A DNA stretch of 49,903 nucleotides from Roseobacter sp. CCS2 (GTDB lineage Bacteria; Pseudomonadota; Alphaproteobacteria; Rhodobacterales; Rhodobacteraceae): assembly GCF_000169435.1 (NCBI RefSeq), contig NZ_AAYB01000010.1, forward strand, positions 1 to 49,903, given 5' to 3'. The translations under genes were made by a program, and so were the position numbers. The notes beneath the pieces were generated by a model. It did no database searches and had not been told where the DNA came from. It saw only the letters and a list, made by a program, of their open reading frames with translations. This document shows, piece by piece, positions 34,541-42,781 of the stretch (the first letter of the stretch is position 1; each line of letters begins with the position of its first letter).

Positions 34541-35404
34541 ATGACACCCAAAGTGAAAGCATTCTTCGACACGGCCACCAATACCGTATCCTACGCCGTC
34601 CAAGAACCGGAAGGACGCACTTGTGCCATTATCGACAGCGTTCTTGACTATGATCAGGCGGCAGGTCGTACGAACACACAATCGGCTGATGAAATCATCG
34701 CTTGGATCAAATCAGAAGATCTTCAGGTTGCATGGATCCTCGAAAGCCACGTCCATGCCGACCACCTTTCCGCAGCCCCTTATTTGCAAGAACATCTTGG
34801 TGGCAAGATTGGCATTGGTGCCAATATCACGGTTGTGCAGGATACTTTTGGCAAAGTCTTTAACGAAGGCACCGCCTTTCAACGGGACGGGTCGCAGTTT
34901 GATGCGCTTTTTGAAGAAGATGACAGCTTTCACATTGGTCAGATGCGTGCCGATGTGCTGCATACGCCGGGCCATACGCCTGCCTGCCTGACCTATGTGA
35001 TTGGCGATGCGGCGTTCGTGGGTGATACACTCTTTATGCCCGACTTTGGCACCGCGCGCTGCGACTTCCCCGGTGGATCGGCAGAAGATCTTTATGCCTC
35101 TATCCAGAAAATTCTGGCCTTACCTGATGATACACGCATCTTCGTAGGCCATGATTACAAAGCACCCGGGCGCGATGAATTTGCATGGGAAACCACGGTG
35201 GGTGAACAAAAGGCGCTGAACGTGCATATCGGCGAAGGACGACCGCTGGATGAATTCGTAACGATGCGCGAGGCGCGTGACGCCAAGCTTGGCATGCCGC
35301 GCCTGATCCTGCCGTCGCTGCAAACCAATATGCGCGCCGGGCATATGCCCGAACCGGAAGAGAACGGTCAAAGCTATTTCAAAGTGCCGATCAACGCACT
35401 CTAG
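34541..35404 (+). CDS. blh: persulfide dioxygenase (Blh/ETHE1-type metallo-beta-lactamase fold)
   Basis: A 287-residue non-heme iron enzyme that oxidises glutathione persulfide to sulfite and glutathione. Metal and substrate motifs are 'ESHVHADHLSAAPYLQ' (H70, H72, D74, H75), 'LHTPGHTPACLTY', 'GDTLFMPDFGTARCDFPGG' and 'IFVGHDYKAPGRDEF'. This is the Blh branch of the BigR operon rather than glyoxalase II. The ATG at 34541 has AGGAG seven bases upstream, just after the regulated promoter; the frame extends upstream through the operator without start support. It is the first gene of an operon with two YeeE/YedE-like permeases and a sulfurtransferase. Confidence 0.92.
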   Translation: MTPKVKAFFDTATNTVSYAVQEPEGRTCAIIDSVLDYDQAAGRTNTQSADEIIAWIKSEDLQVAWILESHVHADHLSAAPYLQEHLGGKIGIGANITVVQDTFGKVFNEGTAFQRDGSQFDALFEEDDSFHIGQMRADVLHTPGHTPACLTYVIGDAAFVGDTLFMPDFGTARCDFPGGSAEDLYASIQKILALPDDTRIFVGHDYKAPGRDEFAWETTVGEQKALNVHIGEGRPLDEFVTMREARDAKLGMPRLILPSLQTNMRAGHMPEPEENGQSYFKVPINAL

Positions 35405-35428
35405 AGACGACGATCAGAACAGGACAAA

Positions 35429-35857
35429 ATGATGCCTATGGATTGGATCATGGGGCTCGCTGGTGGCGTGCTTATCGGGGTGGCTGCGGCCATTTATCTG
35501 CTTGTGAACGGGCGCATTATGGGGGCCTCGGGGATTATTGGCGGTCTTGTGGATGGAAGCGGCCGGCATGATTGGATCGAACGCGCTGCACTGATTGCTG
35601 GCCTGATCATCGTTCCGGGGATCGCCACATTTATCGTGGGCGGTACTGAGACGCATCTAACCGGGAATTGGGCGATCATTATCGTGGCCGGCCTGCTTGT
35701 CGGCGTTGGCACGCGATTGGCCAATGGCTGTACGTCCGGCCACGGTGTCTGCGGTATCTCACGCCTGTCGTTGCGCGGCATCGTCGCGACTGCGTATTAC
35801 ATTGGTGCGGGCGGTCTGACGGTCGTGATTTTCAAACATCTTTTGGGGGTGATCTGA
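35429..35857 (+). CDS. YeeE/YedE-family sulfur transporter, first half
   Basis: A 142-residue membrane protein with four helices and the family motif 'GTRLANGCTSGHGVCGISRL', whose cysteines and histidine face the channel in YeeE-type thiosulfate transporters. It forms half of a YeeE-like unit; the partner half is the next gene, overlapping by one base (TGATG at 35855-35859). AGGA at 35421-35424 serves ATG 35429 or 35432. In the BigR operons of plant-associated bacteria these proteins are thought to move sulfite, persulfide or thiosulfate. The exact cargo is not evident. Confidence 0.9.
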   Translation: MMPMDWIMGLAGGVLIGVAAAIYLLVNGRIMGASGIIGGLVDGSGRHDWIERAALIAGLIIVPGIATFIVGGTETHLTGNWAIIIVAGLLVGVGTRLANGCTSGHGVCGISRLSLRGIVATAYYIGAGGLTVVIFKHLLGVI

Positions 35858-36288
35858 TGCGGGCATTCATCTCGTTCTTGGTGGGATCGCTGTTTGGACT
35901 TGGCTTGTTGGTATCAGGCATGACCGACACGACCAAAGTGCAAGGGTGGCTTGATGTCTTTGGCGATTGGGACCCGACGCTGGCCTTTGTAATGGGCGGC
36001 GCGATCGTTCCTATGGCTGTTGCGTGGCGGTTTACGATTGGGCGCAAACCAGTTTTGGGCGCGGCCTTTCCAACGCCGCCAGAACCAAAGCTGGGCCGCA
36101 ATCTGATACTTGGTTCAACCCTTTTTGGTATGGGCTGGGGCCTTTCGGGTCTTTGCCCAGGTCCGGCGGTTGCATCGCTTAGTTTCGGGGGCACTGGTGG
36201 CGTCATCTTTATTGTGGCCATGGTGACCGGCATGATGATCACACCAAAGCTGCGCAGCCGACTGGACCAAACCGCCGTCGCGGTTTAG
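35857..36288 (+). CDS. YeeE/YedE-family sulfur transporter, second half (DUF6691)
   Basis: A 143-residue protein with four helices. The N-terminal 'GLGLLVSGMTDTTKVQGWLD' and the later 'GMGWGLSGLCPGPAVASL' are the paired YeeE half-repeat motifs. Its ATG overlaps the stop of the preceding gene by one base, so the two halves are made together and presumably form one pore. The frame is open upstream to 35668, but that part overlaps the first-half gene and is not used. Confidence 0.9.
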   Translation: MRAFISFLVGSLFGLGLLVSGMTDTTKVQGWLDVFGDWDPTLAFVMGGAIVPMAVAWRFTIGRKPVLGAAFPTPPEPKLGRNLILGSTLFGMGWGLSGLCPGPAVASLSFGGTGGVIFIVAMVTGMMITPKLRSRLDQTAVAV

Positions 36289-36296
36289 GAGGACAC

Positions 36297-36722
36297 ATGG
36301 ATATTCGACACCTCAGCCCGACTTACGCCGTCACGCCCCAGATTGATGTGGCGGACATCGCAGCCATCGCCGAGGCGGGGTTTACCACGGTCATCTGTAA
36401 CAGACCCGATGCTGAGGTGCCGCCAAGCCACCACGCAGCGGTGATCGAAGCGGCCGCAAAGGCCGCCGGTCTGAACTTTGTGATCATTCCCGTCACCCAT
36501 CAAGGAATGAATATGGAGATGATCGACACCCAAAAGGCAGCTACGGATGGTTCTGACGGACCAACGCTGGCCTATTGCGCATCTGGCACGCGGTCTTCCA
36601 TCGTCTGGGCCTTGGGCCAAGCAACAGAAATGCCTGCAGATGAGATTATCGCTGCAACATCTGCGGCAGGCTATGATCTGGGCGGTATGCGCCCCCAGCT
36701 GGAAGCCTTAGCCAACCGTTAA
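36297..36722 (+). CDS. TIGR01244-family sulfurtransferase (Blh N-terminal-like domain)
   Basis: A 141-residue protein of the dual-specificity-phosphatase/rhodanese-like fold found as the N-terminal domain of Blh or as a separate gene in the same operons. The active-site loop is 'YCASGTRSSIVWAL', a Cys-based C-x5-R loop. 'DIAAIAEAGFTTVICNRPDA' is the typical first strand. It probably transfers persulfide sulfur to or from the dioxygenase substrate. AGGAGG precedes the ATG. It is the last gene of the persulfide operon; its stop interlocks with that of the convergent FliM-like gene. Confidence 0.9.
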   Translation: MDIRHLSPTYAVTPQIDVADIAAIAEAGFTTVICNRPDAEVPPSHHAAVIEAAAKAAGLNFVIIPVTHQGMNMEMIDTQKAATDGSDGPTLAYCASGTRSSIVWALGQATEMPADEIIAATSAAGYDLGGMRPQLEALANR

Positions 36723-37813
36723 AGCGCGTCTGGGTCAAAGGGCAGATCATCAATCTCGGGCATGTCGCCAGACATCAGGTCGATATCCATTGCAGCCTCC
36801 GCCACTTCGCCGGACGCAAGCCCATCATCCATATGAGGCACATCACCCAATACATCGCCGCCCCCAAGATCAACGTCCATCGCATCAGGCAAAGATTGGC
36901 CCACGTCGGCCGTTGTGCCCGGCAGTTCGATCAGTTGCGGCGCCGGTGCCGCCTCAAGCCGGACAGCGCGGTAACCACCAATCTGCCCAAGCTTGGCCTG
37001 CGCGACCTCATGACCATCTGGTGACAGCAGGCGCACAGAGTTAACGGTGCATCCCGGCAACGGCAGCACCGAACCGACCTGCAAACCCTGCGCTGTGGCA
37101 AGCGATATCGGAAAGCGGTGCAGTAAAGCATCAAGACGGGCTGGTGCATCCGAAACCCTGTCCTGAAAGTCGCTGTCCCAGTCGAAAAACGTCTCAGGCG
37201 TCGTTTCAGGTTCCGGGGCATGCTGCACAACCGGTAGCACAATAACCAGTTCTGCTTGCCGTTCTGCAACGCCAAGGTCCACGCTTAGCCGCACGATGCG
37301 GTAATCACGATCTGCCAACACCAATCCGGCAGCCCGCGTGCTTTCTATTTTGTGGCCCAATACAACGCTGTCCATCCATCCTTCTAATGGCGTGTCCAGC
37401 ACGGCCAGCGGAAATGCCGACAGGAATGCCTGTAACAGCGGATCGCAAAGTGTTTTATCAGTCAGCGTCGGCGCGCGCGCCTCAGCCGGGTGGGCCAGCA
37501 CCGCGCCCATGGTTTCCATCTCAAGCACTGCCGCGCGCATTTCCATATCCAGCGCGATCAGACCGGCCAGACCACCGTCGCGTTCCAATGCAACCAACAT
37601 CAATTCGTCTGCCAATGTGCCCAGCATGTCATCAAGGCTTGTCACCTCTTCCGCCACACTTTGCACGGTCAGGACCAGACCAACGGTATCATTTGCTGCT
37701 TTCGTCAGCGCCAGCCGCACAGCACGAGAAGAGGTCAGCGGGTTATCCGCGACCTCTTGCCCTTGCGGACGGGTCATCCGCCGCAGCAATGTCACTTGTG
37801 TGCTATCAGTCAT
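36719..37813 (-). CDS. FliM/FliN (SpoA-domain) family protein, orphan
   Basis: A 364-residue cytosolic protein. The N-terminal 200 residues resemble a FliM middle domain ('LTSSRAVRLALTKAANDTVG' start). A SpoA/FliN-type domain lies at about 225-290 ('ISLATAQGLQVGSVLPLPGC', 'DGHEVAQAKLGQIGGYRAVR'). An acidic Asp/Met-rich tail of 70 residues ends the protein. Flagellar motor-switch proteins carry this domain, but no flagellar gene lies nearby. Instead it follows the sensor kinase by 43 bases on the same strand, so it may be a signalling or complex partner. The assignment to the SpoA superfamily is fairly secure; its function is open. Confidence 0.75.
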   Translation of the reverse strand: MTDSTQVTLLRRMTRPQGQEVADNPLTSSRAVRLALTKAANDTVGLVLTVQSVAEEVTSLDDMLGTLADELMLVALERDGGLAGLIALDMEMRAAVLEMETMGAVLAHPAEARAPTLTDKTLCDPLLQAFLSAFPLAVLDTPLEGWMDSVVLGHKIESTRAAGLVLADRDYRIVRLSVDLGVAERQAELVIVLPVVQHAPEPETTPETFFDWDSDFQDRVSDAPARLDALLHRFPISLATAQGLQVGSVLPLPGCTVNSVRLLSPDGHEVAQAKLGQIGGYRAVRLEAAPAPQLIELPGTTADVGQSLPDAMDVDLGGGDVLGDVPHMDDGLASGEVAEAAMDIDLMSGDMPEIDDLPFDPDAL

Positions 37814-37856
37814 AGGCCTGTCACAGATGTTCTGCAGCAGTGATACGGAAAAGTCG

Positions 37857-40553
37857 TTACGTTTCTTCTAACGCCGCCACATCTATGACCTGCGGTAACT
37901 GGACCCGAAAAGCAGCACCGCTGGTTCGCGACAGATAAGAAACATCCCCGCCAAGGCGGTGCATGACTTCACGACAAATCGCCAGGCCCAGTCCCGCACC
38001 ACCGGCCTTTGATCCGTCAGCCACGCGGGAAAATTTTTCAAAGATCAAATCCTGATTTTCGGGCGCGATGCCGCTACCGTTGTCGATGAAATCAACGACG
38101 TAGCCACCCCCCTGCCGATGTACCTTGATTTCCAGTATCGGATTATCCGCATCGCAATATTTACGCGCATTGGCGATCAGGTTGATAAACACCTGCGTCA
38201 GCCGGTCCAGATCAGTAAACAGTTGCAACTGTTCCTGATCAAGGTCACGCCGGATATCCAACACACCATCATGGGTACCGGCAGCCCGCACAGCGCGATC
38301 CAACAGGCCTGACAAATCACCCGATTGCTCGCGCAACTCTACCTGTCCGTTCTCAAGGACCGATAGATCCAACAGATCATCCAAAAGCCGGGTCAGACGT
38401 ACAGCTTCATCGTGGATGATGCTTGCATAACGCCCTTGTTCTTCCTCGTTCATCTCACCATCGCGCAGAATGTCAGAAAATGACCGGATTGAGGTCATGG
38501 GTGTACGCAATTCGTGACTGATCTGGCTTAGAAAGGCATCCTTTTGGATCGACAGCGCGGTCAGCTTGTCATTGGCCGCGCGCAAAGCGCGTGACGTGCG
38601 TTCTTGTTCTTGCGATTTGGCTTCCAACTGATTTGAGTATTCAAGAATTTGCGCCGCTTCGTCCGCCACCGCAATCAGGTCTTCCACTGAAACGCTGCTG
38701 CCACCAATCAACTGTGCGATCATCGCATGCGCGGTGGCGGCACCGACTGACCCGGCCAAGATGCGTTCCAACTGTTCTATGAAATCAGGTGTCACTTCGG
38801 GCAAGTAGCCCACCTTGCCTTGGCGTGCAGCCTCTTGCGTGAAAAGCGCCTGGGCTTGTTTACTGCCCATGATCCGTTGCGCCATGATCAACAGATCTTC
38901 CGCCCCGGTTGCAGCACCAGACCACGCAGGCGCGGCGTTTGAATGGGCAAAGACATTCACGAACTGCGCACCTTGCAACCGCTCTAACGGGGCTGGAAAA
39001 GTCAGAAGCGAGCAGATCACGAACACTGCGGAATTCAGCACCATTGACCACAGAATGCCATGCACCAGAGGATCCAAACCGCTGACACCAAAAAGCGCCT
39101 GTGGCCGTAGCCATGACAGACCGAAAAGCCCTTGGTCCATCACGGTCTGACTGATCACGGCATCAACGCCAAAACTGGGCAAGAAAAGGGTCCACAGCCA
39201 GATCACCAACCCGGTAATCAGCCCTGCTGCGGCACCAACACCGGTTGCCCCACGCCAAAAAATTCCACCAATCATGGCCGGCAGAATCTGCACAGCGCCG
39301 GTAAAGGAAATCAGACCAATGGCGGCCAGCGCTGTGCCGCCGCCTGACATGCGGTAGTAAAAAAAACCTAGCGCAATGATACCGGCAACCGACAACCGCC
39401 GCGCCAACAAGATCACATGACGCACGTCGCCTGACATGACGGCGCGCTGATTGGTTTGCCGGTTCAACCAAATCGGGACAACAATGTGGTTTGACACCAT
39501 CGTCGCCAAGGCGATGGTGGCCACAATGACCATGGATGTTGCAGACGAAAAGCCACCCAGAAATGACAATACTGCCAAACCATCACGCCCTTCGCTTAGC
39601 GGGACAGTCAGTACAAACAGGTCGGGGTTGCTGCCAGCGGGAAGCAGATCAAGGCCAATCACCGCGATCGGCACGACAAAAAGGCTCATCATAAAAAGAT
39701 ACAGCGGGAACGCCCAACTTGCGATGTGCAGGTGACGTTCATCTGCATTTTCAACAACAAGCACCTGAAACATGCGCGGCAGACACAAAAATGCTGCCCC
39801 TGAAAGGAAGATCAGGCTAATCCAGCGTCCGCTGTCTTCGTTCCACAAAACAATTTCAGACTGATCAATGCGGTCCAGCATTTCGCCCGGTCCCCCGGCA
39901 ATACCCCAGACCACAAAGACACCCACTGCAACCAGCGCAAGCAGTTTGACGACTGCCTCTGCCGCGACGGCAATAACAACGCCGTGGTGGCGTTCGTTGG
40001 CGTCCAAATTGCGCGTGCCGAATATAATCGTAAAGACGGCCAAACCAACGGCCACCCACATGGCTGTCACTACAAAGTCGGGCTGATCCCAGTTAACCCC
40101 TTCGCTTTGCGCAAAGACCGCAAAAGACAGGGTGACCGACTGCAATTGCAGCGCAATATAGGGTGTACCGGCAATGACCGAAATTACCGTCACGATCATT
40201 CCCAACTGGGTTGATTTACCAAAGCGCGATGATACCAGATCAGCAATGGATGTGATCCTTTGTGCGCGTCCAATCCGCACCAGCCGCCGCAGTATCCACC
40301 ACCAACCGACCATCACCAAGGTTGGGCCAAGGTATATCGTTACAAACTCCAACCCGGACCGCGCGGCATAGCCAACGGCGCCATAAAATGTCCAGGCGGT
40401 GCAATAGATACTTAGCGATAGTGTATAAATCCAAGGCGATGTCAGCCAGTTGGAATGACCATTAGCGGCCCGACGCTCTGCGATAAAGGCGATTGCAAAA
40501 AGAAACGCGACATAGCCCAGCGCCACTACAATAAGGGCGTTAAAGGACGTCAT
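37857..40553 (-). CDS. sodium:solute symporter / histidine kinase fusion (CbrA-like)
   Basis: An 898-residue sensor. Residues 1 to about 510 form a sodium:solute symporter domain of some 13 helices ('GHSNWLTSPWIYTLSLSIYC', 'RITSIADLVSSRFGKS', 'LSFLGGFSSATSMVIVATIA'). A linker with a coiled coil near 630-665 leads to the HisKA helix with phospho-acceptor His at about 680 ('FLSQISHELRTPMTSIRSFS') and a HATPase domain ('FINLIANARKYCDAD', 'FIDNGSGIAPENQ', 'GGAGLGLAICREVMHRLGG'). No receiver domain is fused. It probably couples uptake or binding of a small carboxylate or amino acid to gene control. Its ATG overlaps the stop of the small membrane gene upstream by four bases; the cognate response regulator is two genes upstream. 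Confidence 0.93.
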   Translation of the reverse strand: MTSFNALIVVALGYVAFLFAIAFIAERRAANGHSNWLTSPWIYTLSLSIYCTAWTFYGAVGYAARSGLEFVTIYLGPTLVMVGWWWILRRLVRIGRAQRITSIADLVSSRFGKSTQLGMIVTVISVIAGTPYIALQLQSVTLSFAVFAQSEGVNWDQPDFVVTAMWVAVGLAVFTIIFGTRNLDANERHHGVVIAVAAEAVVKLLALVAVGVFVVWGIAGGPGEMLDRIDQSEIVLWNEDSGRWISLIFLSGAAFLCLPRMFQVLVVENADERHLHIASWAFPLYLFMMSLFVVPIAVIGLDLLPAGSNPDLFVLTVPLSEGRDGLAVLSFLGGFSSATSMVIVATIALATMVSNHIVVPIWLNRQTNQRAVMSGDVRHVILLARRLSVAGIIALGFFYYRMSGGGTALAAIGLISFTGAVQILPAMIGGIFWRGATGVGAAAGLITGLVIWLWTLFLPSFGVDAVISQTVMDQGLFGLSWLRPQALFGVSGLDPLVHGILWSMVLNSAVFVICSLLTFPAPLERLQGAQFVNVFAHSNAAPAWSGAATGAEDLLIMAQRIMGSKQAQALFTQEAARQGKVGYLPEVTPDFIEQLERILAGSVGAATAHAMIAQLIGGSSVSVEDLIAVADEAAQILEYSNQLEAKSQEQERTSRALRAANDKLTALSIQKDAFLSQISHELRTPMTSIRSFSDILRDGEMNEEEQGRYASIIHDEAVRLTRLLDDLLDLSVLENGQVELREQSGDLSGLLDRAVRAAGTHDGVLDIRRDLDQEQLQLFTDLDRLTQVFINLIANARKYCDADNPILEIKVHRQGGGYVVDFIDNGSGIAPENQDLIFEKFSRVADGSKAGGAGLGLAICREVMHRLGGDVSYLSRTSGAAFRVQLPQVIDVAALEET

Positions 40554-40825
40554 TCCTCTGGCTTGTCCTGCGCTGTCAGCGATCTGTCAGCGCGCATCAG
40601 GTTGGACAGCAAAGCCGTCAAAACGATCAGCAGAACCCAGACACCAAAGACATACAAAAGGCCGGATGCTCCGATCTGGTCGTCCCCCTCGCCGCCCGTC
40701 CATGCCAATGGAATAGCCAGCAAAACAACACCCACAAAAGGCAACAGCTTGGCCGCATCCCTGACGCGCCGCTGACGATAACTGGCCCGCTGCAAAAAGA
40801 CCGGCGTGGTCGGCTTGCGGCTCAT
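40550..40825 (-). CDS. small two-helix membrane protein, possible symporter subunit
   Basis: A 91-residue protein with a basic N-terminus ('YRQRRVRDAAK') and two membrane helices (about 28-43 and 54-73). Start and stop both overlap neighbours as ATGA (40822-40825 and 40550-40553), so its translation is locked between the response regulator and the symporter-kinase. Small two-helix proteins (DUF4212 type) often accompany sodium:solute symporters as subunits; this one has the same size and topology, though I cannot claim membership. It is predicted to assemble with the symporter domain of the kinase. Confidence 0.75.
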   Translation of the reverse strand: MSRKPTTPVFLQRASYRQRRVRDAAKLLPFVGVVLLAIPLAWTGGEGDDQIGASGLLYVFGVWVLLIVLTALLSNLMRADRSLTAQDKPEE

Positions 40826-41190
40826 GCCTCCATCAGGTGGCGCACGTGGTCACGCACCTCGGTGTTGGAAAACGGCTTGGTCATAAAAAGGTTTGCACCC
40901 AAACGCATCGCCAGATCACGGTCTTTGTCTTGACCGCGGGCTGTCAGCATCATGACGGGCGTTTGCTTTGTCACATCATGGCCCCGCAGATCACGCAGAA
41001 TATCAAAGCCGCTGCGCCCCGGCAGCATCACATCAAGAATGATCATATCGGGCGGCAACGCGAGAACCTTATCCATGGCAGAGGTGCCGTCTTCGTGGGT
41101 ATGTACCGTCCATCCATCACGCGAGAGGATAAAGCTGATCGCCTCGATAATATTTGGCTCATCTTCGATCAAAAGGACACGTTTGCCCAT
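40822..41190 (-). CDS. single-domain response regulator
   Basis: A 122-residue CheY-like receiver with no output domain. The acidic pocket is E9/D10, the phospho-acceptor is D53 in 'MIILDVMLPGRSGFDIL', and the switch residues are in 'MLTARGQD' and 'MTKPFSN'. It is the likely partner of the symporter-kinase two genes downstream; having no DNA-binding domain, it must act through protein contact or a further relay. It is 79 bases downstream of the ScfR-like regulator on the same strand. Confidence 0.92.
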   Translation of the reverse strand: MGKRVLLIEDEPNIIEAISFILSRDGWTVHTHEDGTSAMDKVLALPPDMIILDVMLPGRSGFDILRDLRGHDVTKQTPVMMLTARGQDKDRDLAMRLGANLFMTKPFSNTEVRDHVRHLMEA

Positions 41191-41269
41191 TTCATCGCCT
41201 CCCTCTTCATGTCCCCTTTTGCAAAGGGGCCTCCCTGAGAAACGACTATCACGCTAAACCTCAGACCTG

Positions 41270-42571
41270 TCAAAGCACTGTTTGCGTATCCATACCCTTG
41301 AGGGCCGGTTCCCTGCGGCTGGGACAGTCGGTGCGCGGGCAAATCCGACAAGAAACACCCACAGGATGCGGCTCTGCTGCGGGTTCAGGCGGATCCGGGA
41401 TCACCAACATCATACTTTGCAAAGCAGGTGGTGCGTCAAACGTTGTTGGGGCACGCGGTTCTGCCAATGCAAAGCACAGCGCGCGTGTGCCATTCCGACC
41501 GGGCATTTGAACATCCATGCGGATCGGCTGGTGCTGTCTGCTAAGCGCGCCATAAAGCGGCCAAAGCGGACAGGCCCCACCGGATCGCGGCATCGTAAAA
41601 CCGGGGGCGGGTTTTACAAATGTCAAAGCCCCGGCTGCATCGCAAATCACCAGACCCATGGGCGGATGGCCCTTGCCGGGCGGCAACTGTGCCAGACGGC
41701 GCATCACCACGGACAAAGGCACACCGAAGAATTGCGCCAGTGCTGCGGGATCATAGTTATGCTTGCGACACGCCTTTTCCAGTTTGGCCAAAGGCAATTG
41801 CGCGACACCTTGTGCGTAGTCGTTCAAAACCTCGCGCAGCACCGCCTTGGGGGACCCTTCCAATCCGGCCTCTTTCAAGACCTGCGCCGGGGTCGCACCT
41901 TCTTCCAGCGCTGCAATGTGAAAGCCACTGCGCTCCAGATAGTTCTCGACGGTTTCAAAGGGCGAACCTGATTGCTCTAAAACGCCTTCGGGTGCTTCAA
42001 GATAGGCAATCAGCGCCTCACTGCTGTCGGCCAGACGGATACTGTCGTTGTGAATATTCTCGTGAAAGCGCCGTTGCCAGTCCTGATCCAGTTCCTCTGG
42101 CCCGACCAGAATGGAAGCAGATGATCGGATCGCACTCACGGCCGAGATGACCTCGTGCAGCGATCCGGCAAGTTGCGGGTCATAGGCAATACGATCTGTC
42201 AGAACGCGACCGCGCTCCTCCAATGCTGCAATCTTTTGGGCCTGCATTGCAATCAACGCGGCCCACCCAGGGAAGCGCGCGGCAAGTTCTTCGGTTCGGT
42301 CGACTTCAACAGTGCGGCCCACGCTGGCCGCAGCACCACGCATCTGATCAAGCGTCTCACCATCGACGCCATCGGCCAAAAGCGACGTGTCAACATCCAA
42401 TACCCGCGCCAGGTCAGCAAGCAATTTTCCACCGATTCTTCGCCGATTGTGTTCGATCAGGTTCAAATATGATGGCGAAATCCCAACTGTTTCCGCAACC
42501 GATGCTTGCCTCAACCCCCGGTCGAGCCGCTTTTCGCGAATGCGTGATCCGACAAGCCTTTGATTGGGCAC
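41270..42571 (-). CDS. XRE-family short-chain acyl-CoA-responsive regulator (ScfR/RamB-like)
   Basis: A 433-residue regulator. The N-terminal helix-turn-helix (residues 8-65, 'RIREKRLDRGLRQASVAETV', 'SPSYLNLIEHNRRRIGG') is followed by a coiled region, a DUF955/ImmA-like middle ('LPLAKLEKACRKHNYDPAAL') and a C-terminal DUF2083 domain ending with the cysteine set 'CRICPRTDCPSRREP'. Proteins with this order control acetate or propionate metabolism (RamB, PrpR/ScfR) and sense short acyl-CoAs. The start is GTG at 42571 with AAGGGA seven bases upstream. It is divergent from the ABC importer across 210 bases and may control that importer as well as the two-component genes downstream of itself. Confidence 0.88.
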   Translation of the reverse strand: MPNQRLVGSRIREKRLDRGLRQASVAETVGISPSYLNLIEHNRRRIGGKLLADLARVLDVDTSLLADGVDGETLDQMRGAAASVGRTVEVDRTEELAARFPGWAALIAMQAQKIAALEERGRVLTDRIAYDPQLAGSLHEVISAVSAIRSSASILVGPEELDQDWQRRFHENIHNDSIRLADSSEALIAYLEAPEGVLEQSGSPFETVENYLERSGFHIAALEEGATPAQVLKEAGLEGSPKAVLREVLNDYAQGVAQLPLAKLEKACRKHNYDPAALAQFFGVPLSVVMRRLAQLPPGKGHPPMGLVICDAAGALTFVKPAPGFTMPRSGGACPLWPLYGALSRQHQPIRMDVQMPGRNGTRALCFALAEPRAPTTFDAPPALQSMMLVIPDPPEPAAEPHPVGVSCRICPRTDCPSRREPALKGMDTQTVL

Positions 42572-42692
42572 TGGGAATTCCCTTATAGGTTTCAGTGGCT
42601 TTCTGCGGGTGCAAGAGAAAGTATTTACTACATATCTCTATATCTTGTTCATAACTTTACAAATAAGTCCAGCGCTCTCAATGGTTTGTTGG

Positions 42693-42714
42693 TGAAAGAG
42701 TGTCGCGTCTTTCA
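42693..42714. promoter_or_regulatory. inverted repeat upstream of the ABC importer
   Basis: TGAAAGA (42693-42699) and TCTTTCA (42708-42714) form a seven-base-pair inverted repeat around GTGTCGCG, 67 bases before the binding-protein ATG and in the divergent region shared with the ScfR-like gene. It could be an operator or a leader hairpin. No direct evidence favours either. Confidence 0.4.
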
Positions 42715-42781
42715 GACTGGCAAGATGCTGCTGAGTTGGCCTAACGGGCACAGCCAGCGTCAATCTTTAGGGAGGATAATA

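Noticed and set aside
36719..37813. Flagellar gene cluster
   Set aside because: Only one SpoA-domain protein is present and no other flagellar gene flanks it, so a motor-switch role is not supported.
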